Translations under genes and position numbers: made by a program
The notes under the pieces: model-generated
What the model was told of the DNA's origin: nothing
The model's database searches: none
The model's input: only the letters and a program-made list of their open reading frames with translations
Shown here: positions 1 through 9,800 of the stretch, one piece after another
Position numbering within the stretch: the first letter of the stretch is position 1
How the letters are laid out: each line of letters starts with the position of its first letter
Assembly (NCBI RefSeq): GCF_003061515.1
Contig: NZ_CP028924.1
Span: 3,906,001-3,970,000 of the forward strand
Direction: 5' to 3'
DNA: 64,000 nucleotides
Source: Colwellia sp. Arc7-D
Lineage (GTDB): Bacteria > Pseudomonadota > Gammaproteobacteria > Enterobacterales > Alteromonadaceae

Positions 1-405
1 TATAAAAATTTGTTCAGCATTGGCAATATTATTTACTTTGAACTGCCAAATCTGTTGACCTGTTGTTAAAGAAGCAGAAGTAGGCTCATCTTTGATGTCA
101 ACAAGTTGATATTTTTCGGCTATTAAATTAGCGTCTTTAATCGCCCATTGTCGATAAAGTTTTGGGCAAATGGTAATACCGGGTAACGTTCCCCAGATAA
201 AAAGTACTTTAAAAGTAAGGTGATAATTTACCGCTAATCGAGATAGCATTTGCACTAACATAAAGCTATGCGGGTCATTTAGTGAAAGGTAAACTTCAGC
301 TTGTGCTTTTTGGCCTAAAAATCGCCCAATTAAAAAATAACGAAAAACCAGTGCTTTTGCTCGACAATGACTTTGAAGCCATTTTATTTTTAGTCGCAAT
401 AACAT
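1..405 (-). CDS. DsbA-like thioredoxin-fold protein, partial (C-terminus outside window)
   Basis: An open frame runs on the minus strand from an ATG at 405 to the window edge: 135 codons with no stop. After a basic N-terminal stretch the protein reads YLSLNDPHSFMLVQML, which resembles the start of DSBA-like / 2-hydroxychromene-2-carboxylate isomerase-type proteins (typically DPYSY followed by a leucine-rich helix). No CxxC is visible in the part present. The gene diverges from rsmC across about 230 bp. No strong ribosome binding site is seen, so the start could lie elsewhere. The family assignment rests on a short motif and is moderate; the reading frame itself is clear. Confidence 0.55.
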   Translation of the reverse strand, partial: MLLRLKIKWLQSHCRAKALVFRYFLIGRFLGQKAQAEVYLSLNDPHSFMLVQMLSRLAVNYHLTFKVLFIWGTLPGITICPKLYRQWAIKDANLIAEKYQLVDIKDEPTSASLTTGQQIWQFKVNNIANAEQIFI

Positions 406-420
406 TTTATTAAAAATAGT

Positions 421-544
421 TAATTCCCTTAGGACTAATGATGGCGAGATAAATAAATTCGCGTAGAATGCGCCGCATTATGACATATTAATTTTAACGG
501 GATAAATGAAATATACTCAAATAGGGTAATTCCTTTAGACTAAT
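421..544. repeat. pair of imperfect direct repeats in the rsmC upstream region
   Basis: TAATTCCCTTAGGACTAAT at 421-439 recurs as TAATTCCTTTAGACTAAT at 527-544, with one substitution and one base missing. Both copies lie between the divergent DsbA-like gene and rsmC. They could be a duplicated regulatory site or chance in AT-rich DNA. Confidence 0.4.
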
Positions 545-637
545 TTCATTTAAAATCATTACAAGGCTTGTTGCAATCAGATTTCAAACAATAGGCTTTT
601 GTAAATTAACAATATATTTATGCACACGGGCAATTAA

Positions 638-1687
638 ATGGCTACAAGTAACATTAACCAATTATTGATACGCAATATAGACGCTTTATCAGCAACAAAA
701 CCTCTCTTGGTCAATATTGCAGACGATGGTTTTATTACCCAATACCTCAGCCAGCATAGTCATGCCAGCATAGATAGTTACCATACAAATTATGCCCAGT
801 ATAAAACCTGTCAGCAACTTAACAATGCGAAAGTAAACGCTCATTTTTGTGTTGAATATGTCGCTAAAAATAAGCATGACATGGCGATTATTCATTTCCC
901 AAAAAGTAAGGCCGAATTCGGATTTACTCTAGCGATGCTCGCTGAATCTATGACTGAAGATGCCACTATCGTTATTGTTGGCGAAAATAAAAGTGGTGTA
1001 AAATCTGCTGAGAAACTTGGAACAGATTACCTTGAGTATTGCAATAAAGTTGATACCGCTCGTCATTGCTTAATGCTTATCGCTAAATTTAAACCGCTAC
1101 TTCCTAGTTTTGATCTACAAAGCTTTTATAAGTATTATCCAATTGAAGTACAAGATAAAACGTTAAAAATTGCCGCATTACCCGGTGTATTTAGTCAAAA
1201 TGCTTTAGATACCGGTACAGAAGTTCTATTAGCACATTTACCAGAGAAGATGACAGGAAAGGTGTTAGATTTTGGCTGTGGTGCCGGTGTTATTGCAGCT
1301 TATATAGGTACTGTTTACCCAACAACTCAATTAACCTTGGTTGATGTTAGCGCTTTGGCATTACACTCAGCGCAAACAACATTAGCTTTAAACCAATTAA
1401 GTGGAAAATATATTGCATCAAACAGCTTGTCTGATGTTCAAGATAGCTATGACTTTGTGATATCGAATCCGCCATTTCATCAAGGGGTAAAAACGCATTA
1501 TGCTGCAACAGAGCAGTTTTTATCCGAGATAAAACAAAATTTATCCAGTAAAGGCAGCATTACTATTGTCGCGAATAGTTTTTTAAAATACTTACCGATC
1601 ATGGAGAAGGCCATTGGTAACACAAAAACTATCGTCATTAAAAAAGGTTTTGCTATTTATCAATGCTACTTAAACACCCGAAAATAA
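638..1687 (+). CDS. rsmC: 16S rRNA m2G1207 methyltransferase RsmC
   Basis: RsmC uses S-adenosylmethionine to methylate N2 of G1207 in 16S rRNA of the small ribosomal subunit, in the cytoplasm. The 349-residue product is close to the E. coli length (343). It has the two-part layout of the family: a degenerate N-terminal methyltransferase-like half, and a C-terminal catalytic half with SAM motif I (VLDFGCGAGVIAAY, near residue 210) and the NPPFHQG catalytic motif near residue 280, typical of N2-guanine methyltransferases. It stands alone, divergent from the DsbA-like gene, and is followed by a hairpin at 1704-1739. Confidence 0.93.
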   Translation: MATSNINQLLIRNIDALSATKPLLVNIADDGFITQYLSQHSHASIDSYHTNYAQYKTCQQLNNAKVNAHFCVEYVAKNKHDMAIIHFPKSKAEFGFTLAMLAESMTEDATIVIVGENKSGVKSAEKLGTDYLEYCNKVDTARHCLMLIAKFKPLLPSFDLQSFYKYYPIEVQDKTLKIAALPGVFSQNALDTGTEVLLAHLPEKMTGKVLDFGCGAGVIAAYIGTVYPTTQLTLVDVSALALHSAQTTLALNQLSGKYIASNSLSDVQDSYDFVISNPPFHQGVKTHYAATEQFLSEIKQNLSSKGSITIVANSFLKYLPIMEKAIGNTKTIVIKKGFAIYQCYLNTRK

Positions 1688-1703
1688 AAATAACTAAGAC
1701 AAA

Positions 1704-1739
1704 ATGATTGTTGAAAGCAATAAGGTTTTCTACAATCAT
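1704..1739 (+). terminator. hairpin after rsmC
   Basis: An inverted repeat with arms ATGATTGTTGAAA and TTTCTACAATCAT (13 bp, one mismatch) and a loop of about 10 bases begins 17 bases after the rsmC stop. The tail is not a clean T run, so it may be a weak terminator or an mRNA 3'-end structure. Confidence 0.45.
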
Positions 1740-1771
1740 CTTATAGTCATAATTAATGAGTACAGTATTGC

Positions 1772-3385
1772 ATGCCAATAACCCAACCTGTTTGGTCTAT
1801 TCGTCGGATTTGCCTAATATCAATGATCGGCGCTATCTCATTGTTATCTATTTTGAGTATTTCAGTAATAACGTTGCAATTTAATAAAAGTTACAACGCC
1901 AATTCCGTTTCGCAAATTAAACATTGGGCTGATGTTTTAGCCGAAGAAAGTTTAATTTATGTTATTAACGTTGAACGACAAGCTTTACTCGATAATTTTT
2001 CATTGCCTTCACACATCCCTAATTTAAATTATGTTCATATATATCGAACGGGGAAGAATGATGAAAAACCAACGCTTTTTTATAGCTACAAGCGAAACCA
2101 ACAGCGTACAGCTATTTCAGAAAAATCTAACAGCATAAACAGTTTACAAATACCTAAGTTTTCTGAAGCATATTTAGAATATATGCAGCCGATTAAAGTA
2201 GAAGGAAAAATTATTGGTTATATCTATTTGCAAAGTAGCAACGAGAGTATCACCCAGATCACAGATCAATTATTAATCATTAGTTTTATTGTGTTATTTA
2301 TTGTTTGCTTGATCGCCATCTTTATCGCTCTTAAGCTTGAAAATTATATTAGTACTCCTTTCTATACTTTAGCGAATACAGTTCAAACAGCGGCTCGACA
2401 AAGAAATTTTTCTCAACAATGCCAAACTATGCCATACCGAGAAGCAGATATTTTGGCACGTAATATTAATATTCTTTTTGCTCGAATGGAAAAACGTATA
2501 GCGCAATTAGACTCAGCAGAACAGCAAAGTTTAGAACACTCACAAGAGCTAGAAAATAAAATAAATAAACGTACCGAAGCATTAAAAGAATCTAACCAAG
2601 AATTACTGTCTACTTTAGAAAAGCTGCATCAATTTCAAAGTCAGCTGGTTGAAAGTGAAAAAATGGCCTCACTTGGTGATATGGTTGCAGGTGTTGCACA
2701 TGAGGTAAACACACCTATCGGTTTAGGAGTAACCGCTTCAACCCTTCTCGCGGATAGGTTAGATGATATTAAAGCCGCTTTTGAAAACAAAACGTTAAAA
2801 TCTAGCCAGCTAAAGAAATTTTTACATGATGGTTGCGAAAATATTGCCATTATTTACCGAAACCTTAATCGTGCTGCAGATCTTATTTCTAGCTTTAAAA
2901 AAGTGGCGGTAGACCAGTCAAGTGAAGACATACGTACTTTCGATGTTAAAGAACTTTTAAGAGAGGTTATACTAACGTTAAGACCTCAATTACATAGTTT
3001 ACCTTACACAATTGATATTGATTGCCCTGACAACTTATCGATAAATAGTAAACCTGGACCTATTAATCAAATATTGATTAATTTGATCATGAACTCTGTT
3101 ATTCATGGTTTTGAAGGACAAGATCATGGACGTATTTCTATCACTGTAATGTCGTTGAGTAATCAGCTAAATATTCTTTTTAAGGATGATGGCATTGGTG
3201 TGGATGAATCTATCAAGCATAAAGTTTTCGAACCCTTTACGACTACAAAACGCGGAGAAGGAGGCAGTGGTTTAGGTATGCACTTAGTTTATAACTTAGT
3301 AACCCAAGCACTGGGTGGTTCCATCGTATTAAATAGTGAATTAGGTGAAGGTGTTAGCATCGAAATTAACTTCCCCATTAACTAG
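1772..3385 (+). CDS. membrane sensor histidine kinase (periplasmic sensor, no receiver domain)
   Basis: This is a two-component sensor kinase in the inner membrane. A first membrane helix lies at about residues 11-35 and a second at about 166-188, enclosing a periplasmic sensor of about 130 residues. A HAMP-like linker and coiled coil follow. The phosphoacceptor is His310 in HEVNTPIG. The ATPase domain has an N box around Asn441, DDGIG at 472-476, FEPF at 486-489 and GSGLGM at 498-503. The H-box style is that of the NtrB/DctB-like HPK4 group. There is no receiver or Hpt domain, so it is not an ArcB orthologue, yet arcA lies 279 bp downstream in the same direction. Whether it phosphorylates ArcA is unknown. 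Confidence 0.88.
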   Translation: MPITQPVWSIRRICLISMIGAISLLSILSISVITLQFNKSYNANSVSQIKHWADVLAEESLIYVINVERQALLDNFSLPSHIPNLNYVHIYRTGKNDEKPTLFYSYKRNQQRTAISEKSNSINSLQIPKFSEAYLEYMQPIKVEGKIIGYIYLQSSNESITQITDQLLIISFIVLFIVCLIAIFIALKLENYISTPFYTLANTVQTAARQRNFSQQCQTMPYREADILARNINILFARMEKRIAQLDSAEQQSLEHSQELENKINKRTEALKESNQELLSTLEKLHQFQSQLVESEKMASLGDMVAGVAHEVNTPIGLGVTASTLLADRLDDIKAAFENKTLKSSQLKKFLHDGCENIAIIYRNLNRAADLISSFKKVAVDQSSEDIRTFDVKELLREVILTLRPQLHSLPYTIDIDCPDNLSINSKPGPINQILINLIMNSVIHGFEGQDHGRISITVMSLSNQLNILFKDDGIGVDESIKHKVFEPFTTTKRGEGGSGLGMHLVYNLVTQALGGSIVLNSELGEGVSIEINFPIN

Positions 3386-3534
3386 TGCTAAATACTATTG
3401 TACTAGGTGCTAATTATTAATATTACAAAGGGCTATTAAGTTAGCTTTATTTATATCTAACATTATGACTGTTGAGTACACTAAACATATTTATTGATAA
3501 AAAACTGTTAATTGTTATGCATTGATTGTTTTTT

Positions 3535-3574
3535 AACATTAGCTTCTATAACATTAGCTTCTACAACATTAGCC
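3535..3574 (+). repeat. 15-bp tandem repeat upstream of arcA (about 2.7 copies)
   Basis: The unit AACATTAGCTTCTAT occurs at 3535-3549, again as AACATTAGCTTCTAC at 3550-3564, and then as a 10-base partial copy. It lies about 90 bp before the arcA start, in the probable promoter region. No function can be read from it. Confidence 0.6.
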
Positions 3575-3664
3575 GATATTTTGTTGCTTTGCGGTGTGCA
3601 AGGTTGGAATATAAAGCACTCTAAAACTAATCAGAATACTCGTTTAATCTGACAAAACTGGACA

Positions 3665-4372
3665 ATGAACATGCAAAAACCTCACATATTAATCGTAGAA
3701 GACGAAGACGTTACACGCTTTAATCTACGAAATCTATTTGAAGCTGAAGGCTATAAAGTGGCTGAAGCAATAGACGGTGATAGCATGGAGCGCGAACTGC
3801 AAAACAACGTTATCAATTTAGTGATATTAGATATTAATTTGCCAGGAAAGAACGGCCTTTTACTCGCTCGAGAATTAACGCGTAATAAAGACTTAGGTTT
3901 AATTTTTCTGACGGGTCGCGACAGTGATATTGATAAAGTTTTAGGCCTAGAAATAGGTGCTGATGATTATTTAACTAAGCCCTTTAATCCACGTGAGCTA
4001 ACGATTAGAGCACGAAATATATTAAATAGAATATCGTCAAGCAATGCTGAAAATACAGGGGTCATTGTAAGTTTTAATCAATGGTCTCTTGATGGCAACT
4101 CACGAAAAATGACCACTCCAGATAATAGAGTAATCTCGATTCCACGCGGCGAATATAGAGCCCTTAGCTTGCTAATAGCTAATGCAGGAAAAATTGTTAC
4201 TCGTCAGCAATTAATTAAAGAAATGACCGGTAGAGATTTACGTGAAAATGACCGAACTGTTGATGTTACCATTCGTCGTCTTCGTAAACATTTTGAATCA
4301 GTTGAGAGTTCACCTGAATTAATCAACACAATCCACGGCGAAGGATATCGCTTTATTGGCCAGGTTGACTAA
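3665..4372 (+). CDS. arcA: aerobic respiration control response regulator ArcA
   Basis: ArcA is the OmpR/PhoB-type regulator that reprograms respiratory and central-carbon genes when oxygen falls. The 235-residue product matches E. coli ArcA almost motif for motif: HILIVEDE at the N-terminus, phosphoacceptor Asp56 in [15 protein letters not shown], Thr83 in FLTGRD, Lys105 in [15 protein letters not shown], and a C-terminal winged helix with [21 protein letters not shown] and IHGEGYRF. A second ATG at 3671 gives MQKPHIL, which aligns better with ArcA starts and makes the phosphoacceptor Asp54. Neither start has a strong ribosome binding site. A kinase gene lies upstream and a convergent Hpt gene downstream. 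Confidence 0.95.
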   Translation: MNMQKPHILIVEDEDVTRFNLRNLFEAEGYKVAEAIDGDSMERELQNNVINLVILDINLPGKNGLLLARELTRNKDLGLIFLTGRDSDIDKVLGLEIGADDYLTKPFNPRELTIRARNILNRISSSNAENTGVIVSFNQWSLDGNSRKMTTPDNRVISIPRGEYRALSLLIANAGKIVTRQQLIKEMTGRDLRENDRTVDVTIRRLRKHFESVESSPELINTIHGEGYRFIGQVD

Positions 4373-4381
4373 CCTGCTTTT

Positions 4382-4407
4382 AAGCAGAGTATTTATATAC
4401 TCTGCTT
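4382..4407 (+). terminator. hairpin between convergent arcA and hptA
   Basis: Perfect 11-bp arms AAGCAGAGTAT and ATACTCTGCTT enclose a TTAT loop and start 10 bases after the arcA stop. There is no long T run, so termination strength is uncertain; the placement between convergent genes fits a terminator. Confidence 0.6.
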
Positions 4408-4465
4408 CAGCTAAAGCTCATTTAACGCTAAAGACTTCTAAAGACCCAGTATATAGCTTTGCAAT

Positions 4466-4501
4466 GTTATAATTGACGTTATAATTGACGTTATAATTGA
4501 C
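4466..4501. repeat. 12-bp tandem repeat, three perfect copies
   Basis: The unit GTTATAATTGAC is repeated three times without change (4466-4477, 4478-4489, 4490-4501), followed by a broken fourth copy. It sits in the spacer between the convergent arcA and hptA genes. Confidence 0.85.
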
Positions 4502-4555
4502 GTTGTATTAAACGCCTTATATTCCATATTTTATTTCTGTACCTACATTACGTAT

Positions 4556-4915
4556 TCATTCAACTCGAACTCTTTCTATTAACCATTGTTGAAATACAGC
4601 GATAGCTTCTTGGTTCAGCTCTGTTAATGTTTGTACCTGTTTAGTTTTAGTTTCCCTATCTTCGCATGATTTTTCTAGCTCGATAAGCTTCTGATGCACC
4701 TGACTTAACCCTGCACTGGCAGCTGAACCTTTCATTTTATGACAGTGGGATTGCCAAGCCTTTTGGTCGCCATTAGCACCAGCATCTTTAATCGCCAATA
4801 AGTACACTTTAGATTGCCCAATATATAAATCCAACATTTGCTGAATAACGCTAATATCTAAAGCTTCTAAGTAACCATCAATTAATGTTAGATCTAAGTG
4901 ATGCGTTGCTGACAT
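4556..4915 (-). CDS. hptA: stand-alone histidine phosphotransfer (Hpt) protein, HptA-like
   Basis: The 119-residue protein is a single Hpt domain. Its phosphoacceptor His59 lies in HKMKGSAASAGL, which closely resembles the Hpt tail of ArcB (HKIKGAAGSVGL). In Shewanella, where ArcB is split, a free Hpt protein called HptA passes phosphate to ArcA. Here the gene is convergent with arcA, 183 bp away, which supports the same role in a split Arc phosphorelay. The receiver-bearing hybrid kinase such a relay would need is not in the window. A GGAG-type site (AAAGGAGATTGC before the ATG) supports the start. The partner assignment is inference; the domain call is firm. Confidence 0.8.
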   Translation of the reverse strand: MSATHHLDLTLIDGYLEALDISVIQQMLDLYIGQSKVYLLAIKDAGANGDQKAWQSHCHKMKGSAASAGLSQVHQKLIELEKSCEDRETKTKQVQTLTELNQEAIAVFQQWLIERVRVE

Positions 4916-5260
4916 GCAATCTCCTTTACGACAGTACTTTTTATGTCGTTTTTAATTTTTACTGAAAACAAAAATTTCAGTAGTCCTAGCTTAAATTAGG
5001 CCCCACTTTATAGCAGATATCAAATACAACTACCATATTCTAGAACGATATCAACCTAGCCATTACAAACATTGCTTTTAATAGGTATATCGTTCAAAAT
5101 AGCCGCCCTTTCAGGGTCACTGCATTATATTCCACTTTTTCAAAATATTTGTGGAAACTATCGCTCTTCTTACGATACTAATGCCGATTATAATTTTACT
5201 GAGTACTGAAGTTACCATAGATAGCCCTTTACTTAGTGCACAGCGAACAGCGGAGTCAAA
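4916..5260. other. 345-bp divergent intergenic region, hptA / folE2
   Basis: No open frame with a ribosome binding site was seen. It must hold the promoters of both genes. A perfect TATAAT lies at 5189-5194, about 65 bp before folE2, but the matching -35 region is poor. I saw no convincing Zur-type palindrome. Confidence 0.5.
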
Positions 5261-6187
5261 ATGCCAACATTAATGCCTGATATAGCAAATCACACCACAG
5301 CACAAACTGAGGGGACTTTGGATTGGGTCGGCATGAGTAATATCGAAATGCCCATCATGGTTGCCTCTAAAGGCCAATCAGAACGTATGGTTTCAGCCCA
5401 TGTAGATGCGTTTGTAAACCTTAAAGAGCCGAAAGCCAAAGGCATTCATATGTCGCGCTTGTATTTACTTATTGATGAGTTATCAACTTCAGGTGTTTTA
5501 AACCATCAAAGTTTAGTAACTTTATTAGATGGCTTTATCAGTAGTCATGAAGAGCTTAGCGATAATGCTAAAGTTAAATTTAATTTTGATTATCATCTGC
5601 GCCGTAAATCTTTAATCAGTGGCAAACAAGGCTGGAAAGCCTACCCTGTAACTATCACGGGCCTTTTAAATAAAGGTAATCTTGATATTGAGCTTTCAGT
5701 TGATGTTCCATATTCTTCAACTTGTCCTTGTTCTGCAGCACTAGCTCGCCAGTTGATTCAACAAGCCTTTAAAGAAAAATTTGTTGACCAACCTGATGTT
5801 GATTTAGCCGCGGTTCACGAGTGGCTCGGTACCACTGAAGGTATTGTGGCTACACCACATAGCCAACGATCGGTTGCTGAAGTTAAAGTTAAACTTAACA
5901 GTTCAACAACAGAATTCCCAATTACTGATATTGTCGATTTAATTGAAAACTCACTTAAAACGCCAGTACAAGCAGCAGTAAAGCGTGAAGATGAGCAAGA
6001 GTTTGCTCGCTTAAATGGTCAAAACTTGATGTTTTGTGAAGATGCAGCCCGTCGTTTGCAATACACCATGAATGCAACTGATCAGTTTGACGACTTTTGG
6101 CTACGTATTAATCATTTAGAGTCATTGCATGCACACGATGCCGTTAGTGTTACTACTAAAGGCGTAGCAAACGGCTACCAACCTTAG
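5261..6187 (+). CDS. folE2: GTP cyclohydrolase FolE2 (type IB)
   Basis: FolE2 converts GTP to 7,8-dihydroneopterin triphosphate, the first step of folate (and queuosine-related) pterin synthesis, using a metal other than the strict zinc of FolE. The 308-residue product begins with the typical linker and [11 protein letters not shown]. It carries KGIHMSRLY, and the metal/catalytic motif [10 protein letters not shown] with Cys155 and Cys157. Length is normal for the family. The start is supported by AGCGGAG a few bases upstream. It is monocistronic, with a strong terminator just after the stop. In some bacteria folE2 is induced by zinc starvation, but no operator for that is visible here. Confidence 0.93.
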   Translation: MPTLMPDIANHTTAQTEGTLDWVGMSNIEMPIMVASKGQSERMVSAHVDAFVNLKEPKAKGIHMSRLYLLIDELSTSGVLNHQSLVTLLDGFISSHEELSDNAKVKFNFDYHLRRKSLISGKQGWKAYPVTITGLLNKGNLDIELSVDVPYSSTCPCSAALARQLIQQAFKEKFVDQPDVDLAAVHEWLGTTEGIVATPHSQRSVAEVKVKLNSSTTEFPITDIVDLIENSLKTPVQAAVKREDEQEFARLNGQNLMFCEDAARRLQYTMNATDQFDDFWLRINHLESLHAHDAVSVTTKGVANGYQP

Positions 6188-6207
6188 TTAAACCATTCAT
6201 TGCATAT

Positions 6208-6243
6208 AAAAAACCAGCTACTTCAAAATAGCTGGTTTTTTTA
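6208..6243 (+). terminator. Rho-independent terminator of folE2
   Basis: Arms AAAACCAGCTA and TAGCTGGTTTT are separated by about 8 bases and followed by a T run, starting 21 bases after the stop codon. Confidence 0.9.
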
Positions 6244-6244
6244 T

Positions 6245-6858
6245 CCCCAACATAAATAACAATTAGCCTTAAATCATTAATTATCTTGTTTCCCCACCAC
6301 TACAGACTCCTCGTAAATAAATACAGCGAATCAAACACCCTAAACCTTATGTAAACTAGCCATTGTTATTTTACAAAAGGCACGTTTTCAACTTTACTTG
6401 GTATGCCAAACAAAAATTTTGACATGTTTCTAGGTTTTTTTAACGATTTACTGTTCAATCAGCCAAAGAAAAAGTAACTATACAGCCAAAATAAAGACAT
6501 TAAAGCCATCCATAGCGACTTATAACGGTGAATAAATAGTGAATATAAAATATTATAAGTATTCTGACTTTTACAATCTTTTTATGTAATAAAATTACAC
6601 ATTCAGTTTTTAATACGGGAGAAAACAACTTTTACAGCCAACAAAGTACTAATAAAGTCTTATATTTTTGCTCAATGTAAATAAAAATGTAAAATAATTA
6701 CGAGCATTTACTCTATTCAGATTGACGTTGGGGTATTAAATGTTTAATGTAAGGGGTTCCTCGGTACGAATTCGGGACTATTTATGCACTTTAAGTATAA
6801 TTTTATTCCATTCTAATTAAACCAAACTGCCGAGGCCTTTTAGGAGAAGATAAATATA
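6245..6858. other. 614-bp region upstream of gltB without a visible gene
   Basis: Very AT-rich. No supported open frame was found on either strand. It presumably carries the gltBD control region. A TGCTC...GAGCA inverted pair flanks an A/T stretch near 6670-6708. The only promoter-like match is listed separately. Confidence 0.5.
6722..6750 (+). promoter_or_regulatory. possible sigma70-type promoter upstream of gltB
   Basis: TTGACG at 6722-6727 and TAATGT at 6745-6750 are separated by 17 bp. The -35 element is good and the -10 is weak. A TATAAT at 6796-6801 with a poor -35 is an alternative. Confidence 0.3.
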
Positions 6859-9800
6859 ATGCAACTTTACGATCATACATATCAAAAAGACAATTGTGGC
6901 TTTGGTCTTATTGCCCATCAACATGGCGAAACAAGTCATAAGCTCGTAAAGACGGCCATTCAAGCCCTAGACCGTATGCAACATCGTGGCGGTATCGCTG
7001 CTGATGGTAAAACTGGTGACGGTTGTGGTTTGTTAATGCAAAAGCCTGACAGCTTTTTTCGCGCTGTTGCAGAAGAAAATAATTGGCAATTAGGTAAAAA
7101 ATACGCCGTCGGCATGATTTTCCTTAATCCCGATCCGATTTTAGCTAATGCCAGTAAAAAAATTCTAGAAGAAGAGTTAGAAAATGAAACTCTTTCATTA
7201 ATAGGTTGGAGAGAAGTCCCTACCGATACCACCACTTTAGGTGAAATCGCTAAAGGCAATTTACCGGCTATAGAACAAATTTTTGTTAATGCGCCGTCAG
7301 GTTGGCGTAATCGCGATCTTGAGCGTCGACTATATATGGCAAGACGACGTGCCGAAAAACGCATCAGTGATGAACGTTTTTACGTTGCAAGCTTATCGTG
7401 CTTAGTTACTATATATAAAGGTTTAATGATGCCGGTAGATTTACCGAATTTTTATTTAGACCTTGCTGATATTCGTATGCAAACAGCAATCTGCTTATTT
7501 CATCAGCGCTTTTCAACCAATACCTCTCCAGAGTGGCACTTAGCACAACCTTTCCGCTATTTAGCTCACAATGGTGAAATTAATACCATTAAAGGTAATC
7601 GCCAGTGGAGTAGAGCAAGAACCCACGGTTTTAAATCACCTTTACTGCCTGATTTACAAGATGCTGCTCCATTCGTTAATGAAAGTGGCTCAGACTCTTC
7701 ATCATTAGATAATATGCTTGAGCTATTCATGGCAGGCGGCATGGACCTTTATCGTGGCATGCGACTATTAATGCCACCCGCTTGGCAAAGTAATCCATTA
7801 ATGGATGACGATTTAAAAGCTTTTTATGAATTTAACTCTATGCATATGGAGCCATGGGATGGACCCGCTGGTGTTGTTGTAACCAATGGTCGCCATGTTG
7901 CCTGTAACCTAGATCGAAATGGCCTAAGACCAGCACGCTATGTAATTACCCGCGATGGTTTTATCACATTAGCCTCTGAAGTGGGTATTTGGGATTACGG
8001 CGAAGATGAAGTTGTCGAGAAAGGCCGCGTAGGTCCAGGTGAAATGCTCGCTATTGATACTTACACTGGCAAAATTTTCAATTCTAACGCTATCGACAAT
8101 GAACTTAAAGTTCGCCATCCATACCGAGAATGGTTAGATAATAATATTCGTCGTTTAGTCCCTTTTGACAAACTAGACGCGCGCTTAATTGGTCAACGAA
8201 TCTTTAGTGACCAAGAAATTGCTCAATACCACAAAATGTTCAACTACAGTTATGAAGAGATTCATCAAGTAGTAAAAACATTAGCCGAAAATGGTCAAGA
8301 AGCTACGGGTTCAATGGGTGATGACACGCCAATGGCGGTCCTATCAAGCCAACCGCGTTCACTTTATGACTATTTCCGTCAGCAGTTTGCCCAAGTAACC
8401 AATCCACCGATTGATCCATTGCGCGAACGCTACGTTATGTCGCTTGGTACTTGTATCGGCCGTGAACATAATGTTTTTAATGAAACAACGGGTCATGCAG
8501 ACCGTATTTTATTTGCTACGCCAGTATTAATGTACACCGGCTTAAAGCAATTACGTGAGCTAGACCCTGAGCATTACCGTTCAGATACCTTAGCCTTAAA
8601 TTATGATCAATCCGAAGGTTTAGAAGCAGCTGTTATTCGTTTATGTGATGAAGCAGAAGTATTAGTTAGAGACAAAAACACAGTTATCTTAGTGTTGTCA
8701 GATCGTCATATACAAAAAGGCATGTTACCTATGCCTGCTGCTATGGCTGTTGGCGCTGTACAAAAACGTTTAGTTGAAAAGCAATTGCGTTGTGACTCTA
8801 ACATTATTGTTGAAACAGCTTCGGTTCGTGACTCGCATCAGTTTGCCGTACTATTCGGTTTAGGTGCGACAGCCGTTTATCCATACTTAGCTTTTGAAAC
8901 TATTGAGCAACTGGTTGAAGACAAACAAATTGACCTAACGGCTCGTGAAGCTGTGGTTAATTACCGTGAAGGTATTAATAAAGGTCTATTGAAAATATTA
9001 TCTAAAATGGGTATTTCCACGATAGCCAGTTACCGTTGTGCGGGTTTATTTGAAGTTATCGGCCTAAATAGCAATATCATGGAACTTTGTTTCCCTGATT
9101 TACCAAGTCGTATTCAAGGTGCTGATTTTTCAGATATAGAACAAGACAGCATTAACCTTGCTCGAAAAGCCTTTATGCCTCATCAAAAAATGAGCCATGG
9201 TGGTCTACTTAAATATGTTCATGGCGGTGAGTACCATGCTTACAACCCTGATGTAGTTAGTACGCTACAGGCTGCTGTTCGCAGTGGAGATTATAGTGAT
9301 TACAGAATTTTTGCTGATCATGTAAATAATCGTCCTGCGGCTGCCTTACGAGATTTATTAGCTTTAAAAGATGACCAAACACCTATTGATATTTCAGCAG
9401 TTGAAGCAGATACCGAATTATTTAAACGTTTCGATAGTGCCGCAATGTCAATTGGCGCATTAAGCCCTGAAGCACATGAAGCCCTAGCTATTGCAATGAA
9501 CCGTCTTGGCGGTTATTCAAACTCTGGTGAAGGTGGAGAAGACGAGCGTCGCTTTGGTACCGTTAAAAACTCACGTATCAAGCAAATAGCTTCTGGCCGC
9601 TTTGGTGTTACGCCGCATTACTTAGTTAATGCTGACGTTTTACAAATCAAAGTTGCACAGGGAGCTAAGCCGGGTGAAGGTGGTCAATTACCAGGTGATA
9701 AAGTAACACCGTTAATTGCAAAATTACGTTTTTCAGTGCCGGGGGTAACCTTAATATCTCCACCACCACATCACGATATATATTCGATTGAAGATTTAGC

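Noticed and set aside
4916..5260. Possible Zur site before folE2
   Set aside because: No palindrome of the GTTATAATATAAC type is present in the upstream region; the similar GTTATAATTGAC repeat lies elsewhere and is not palindromic.
6960..7364. 134-codon minus-strand frame inside gltB
   Set aside because: Antisense shadow of the conserved amidotransferase domain.
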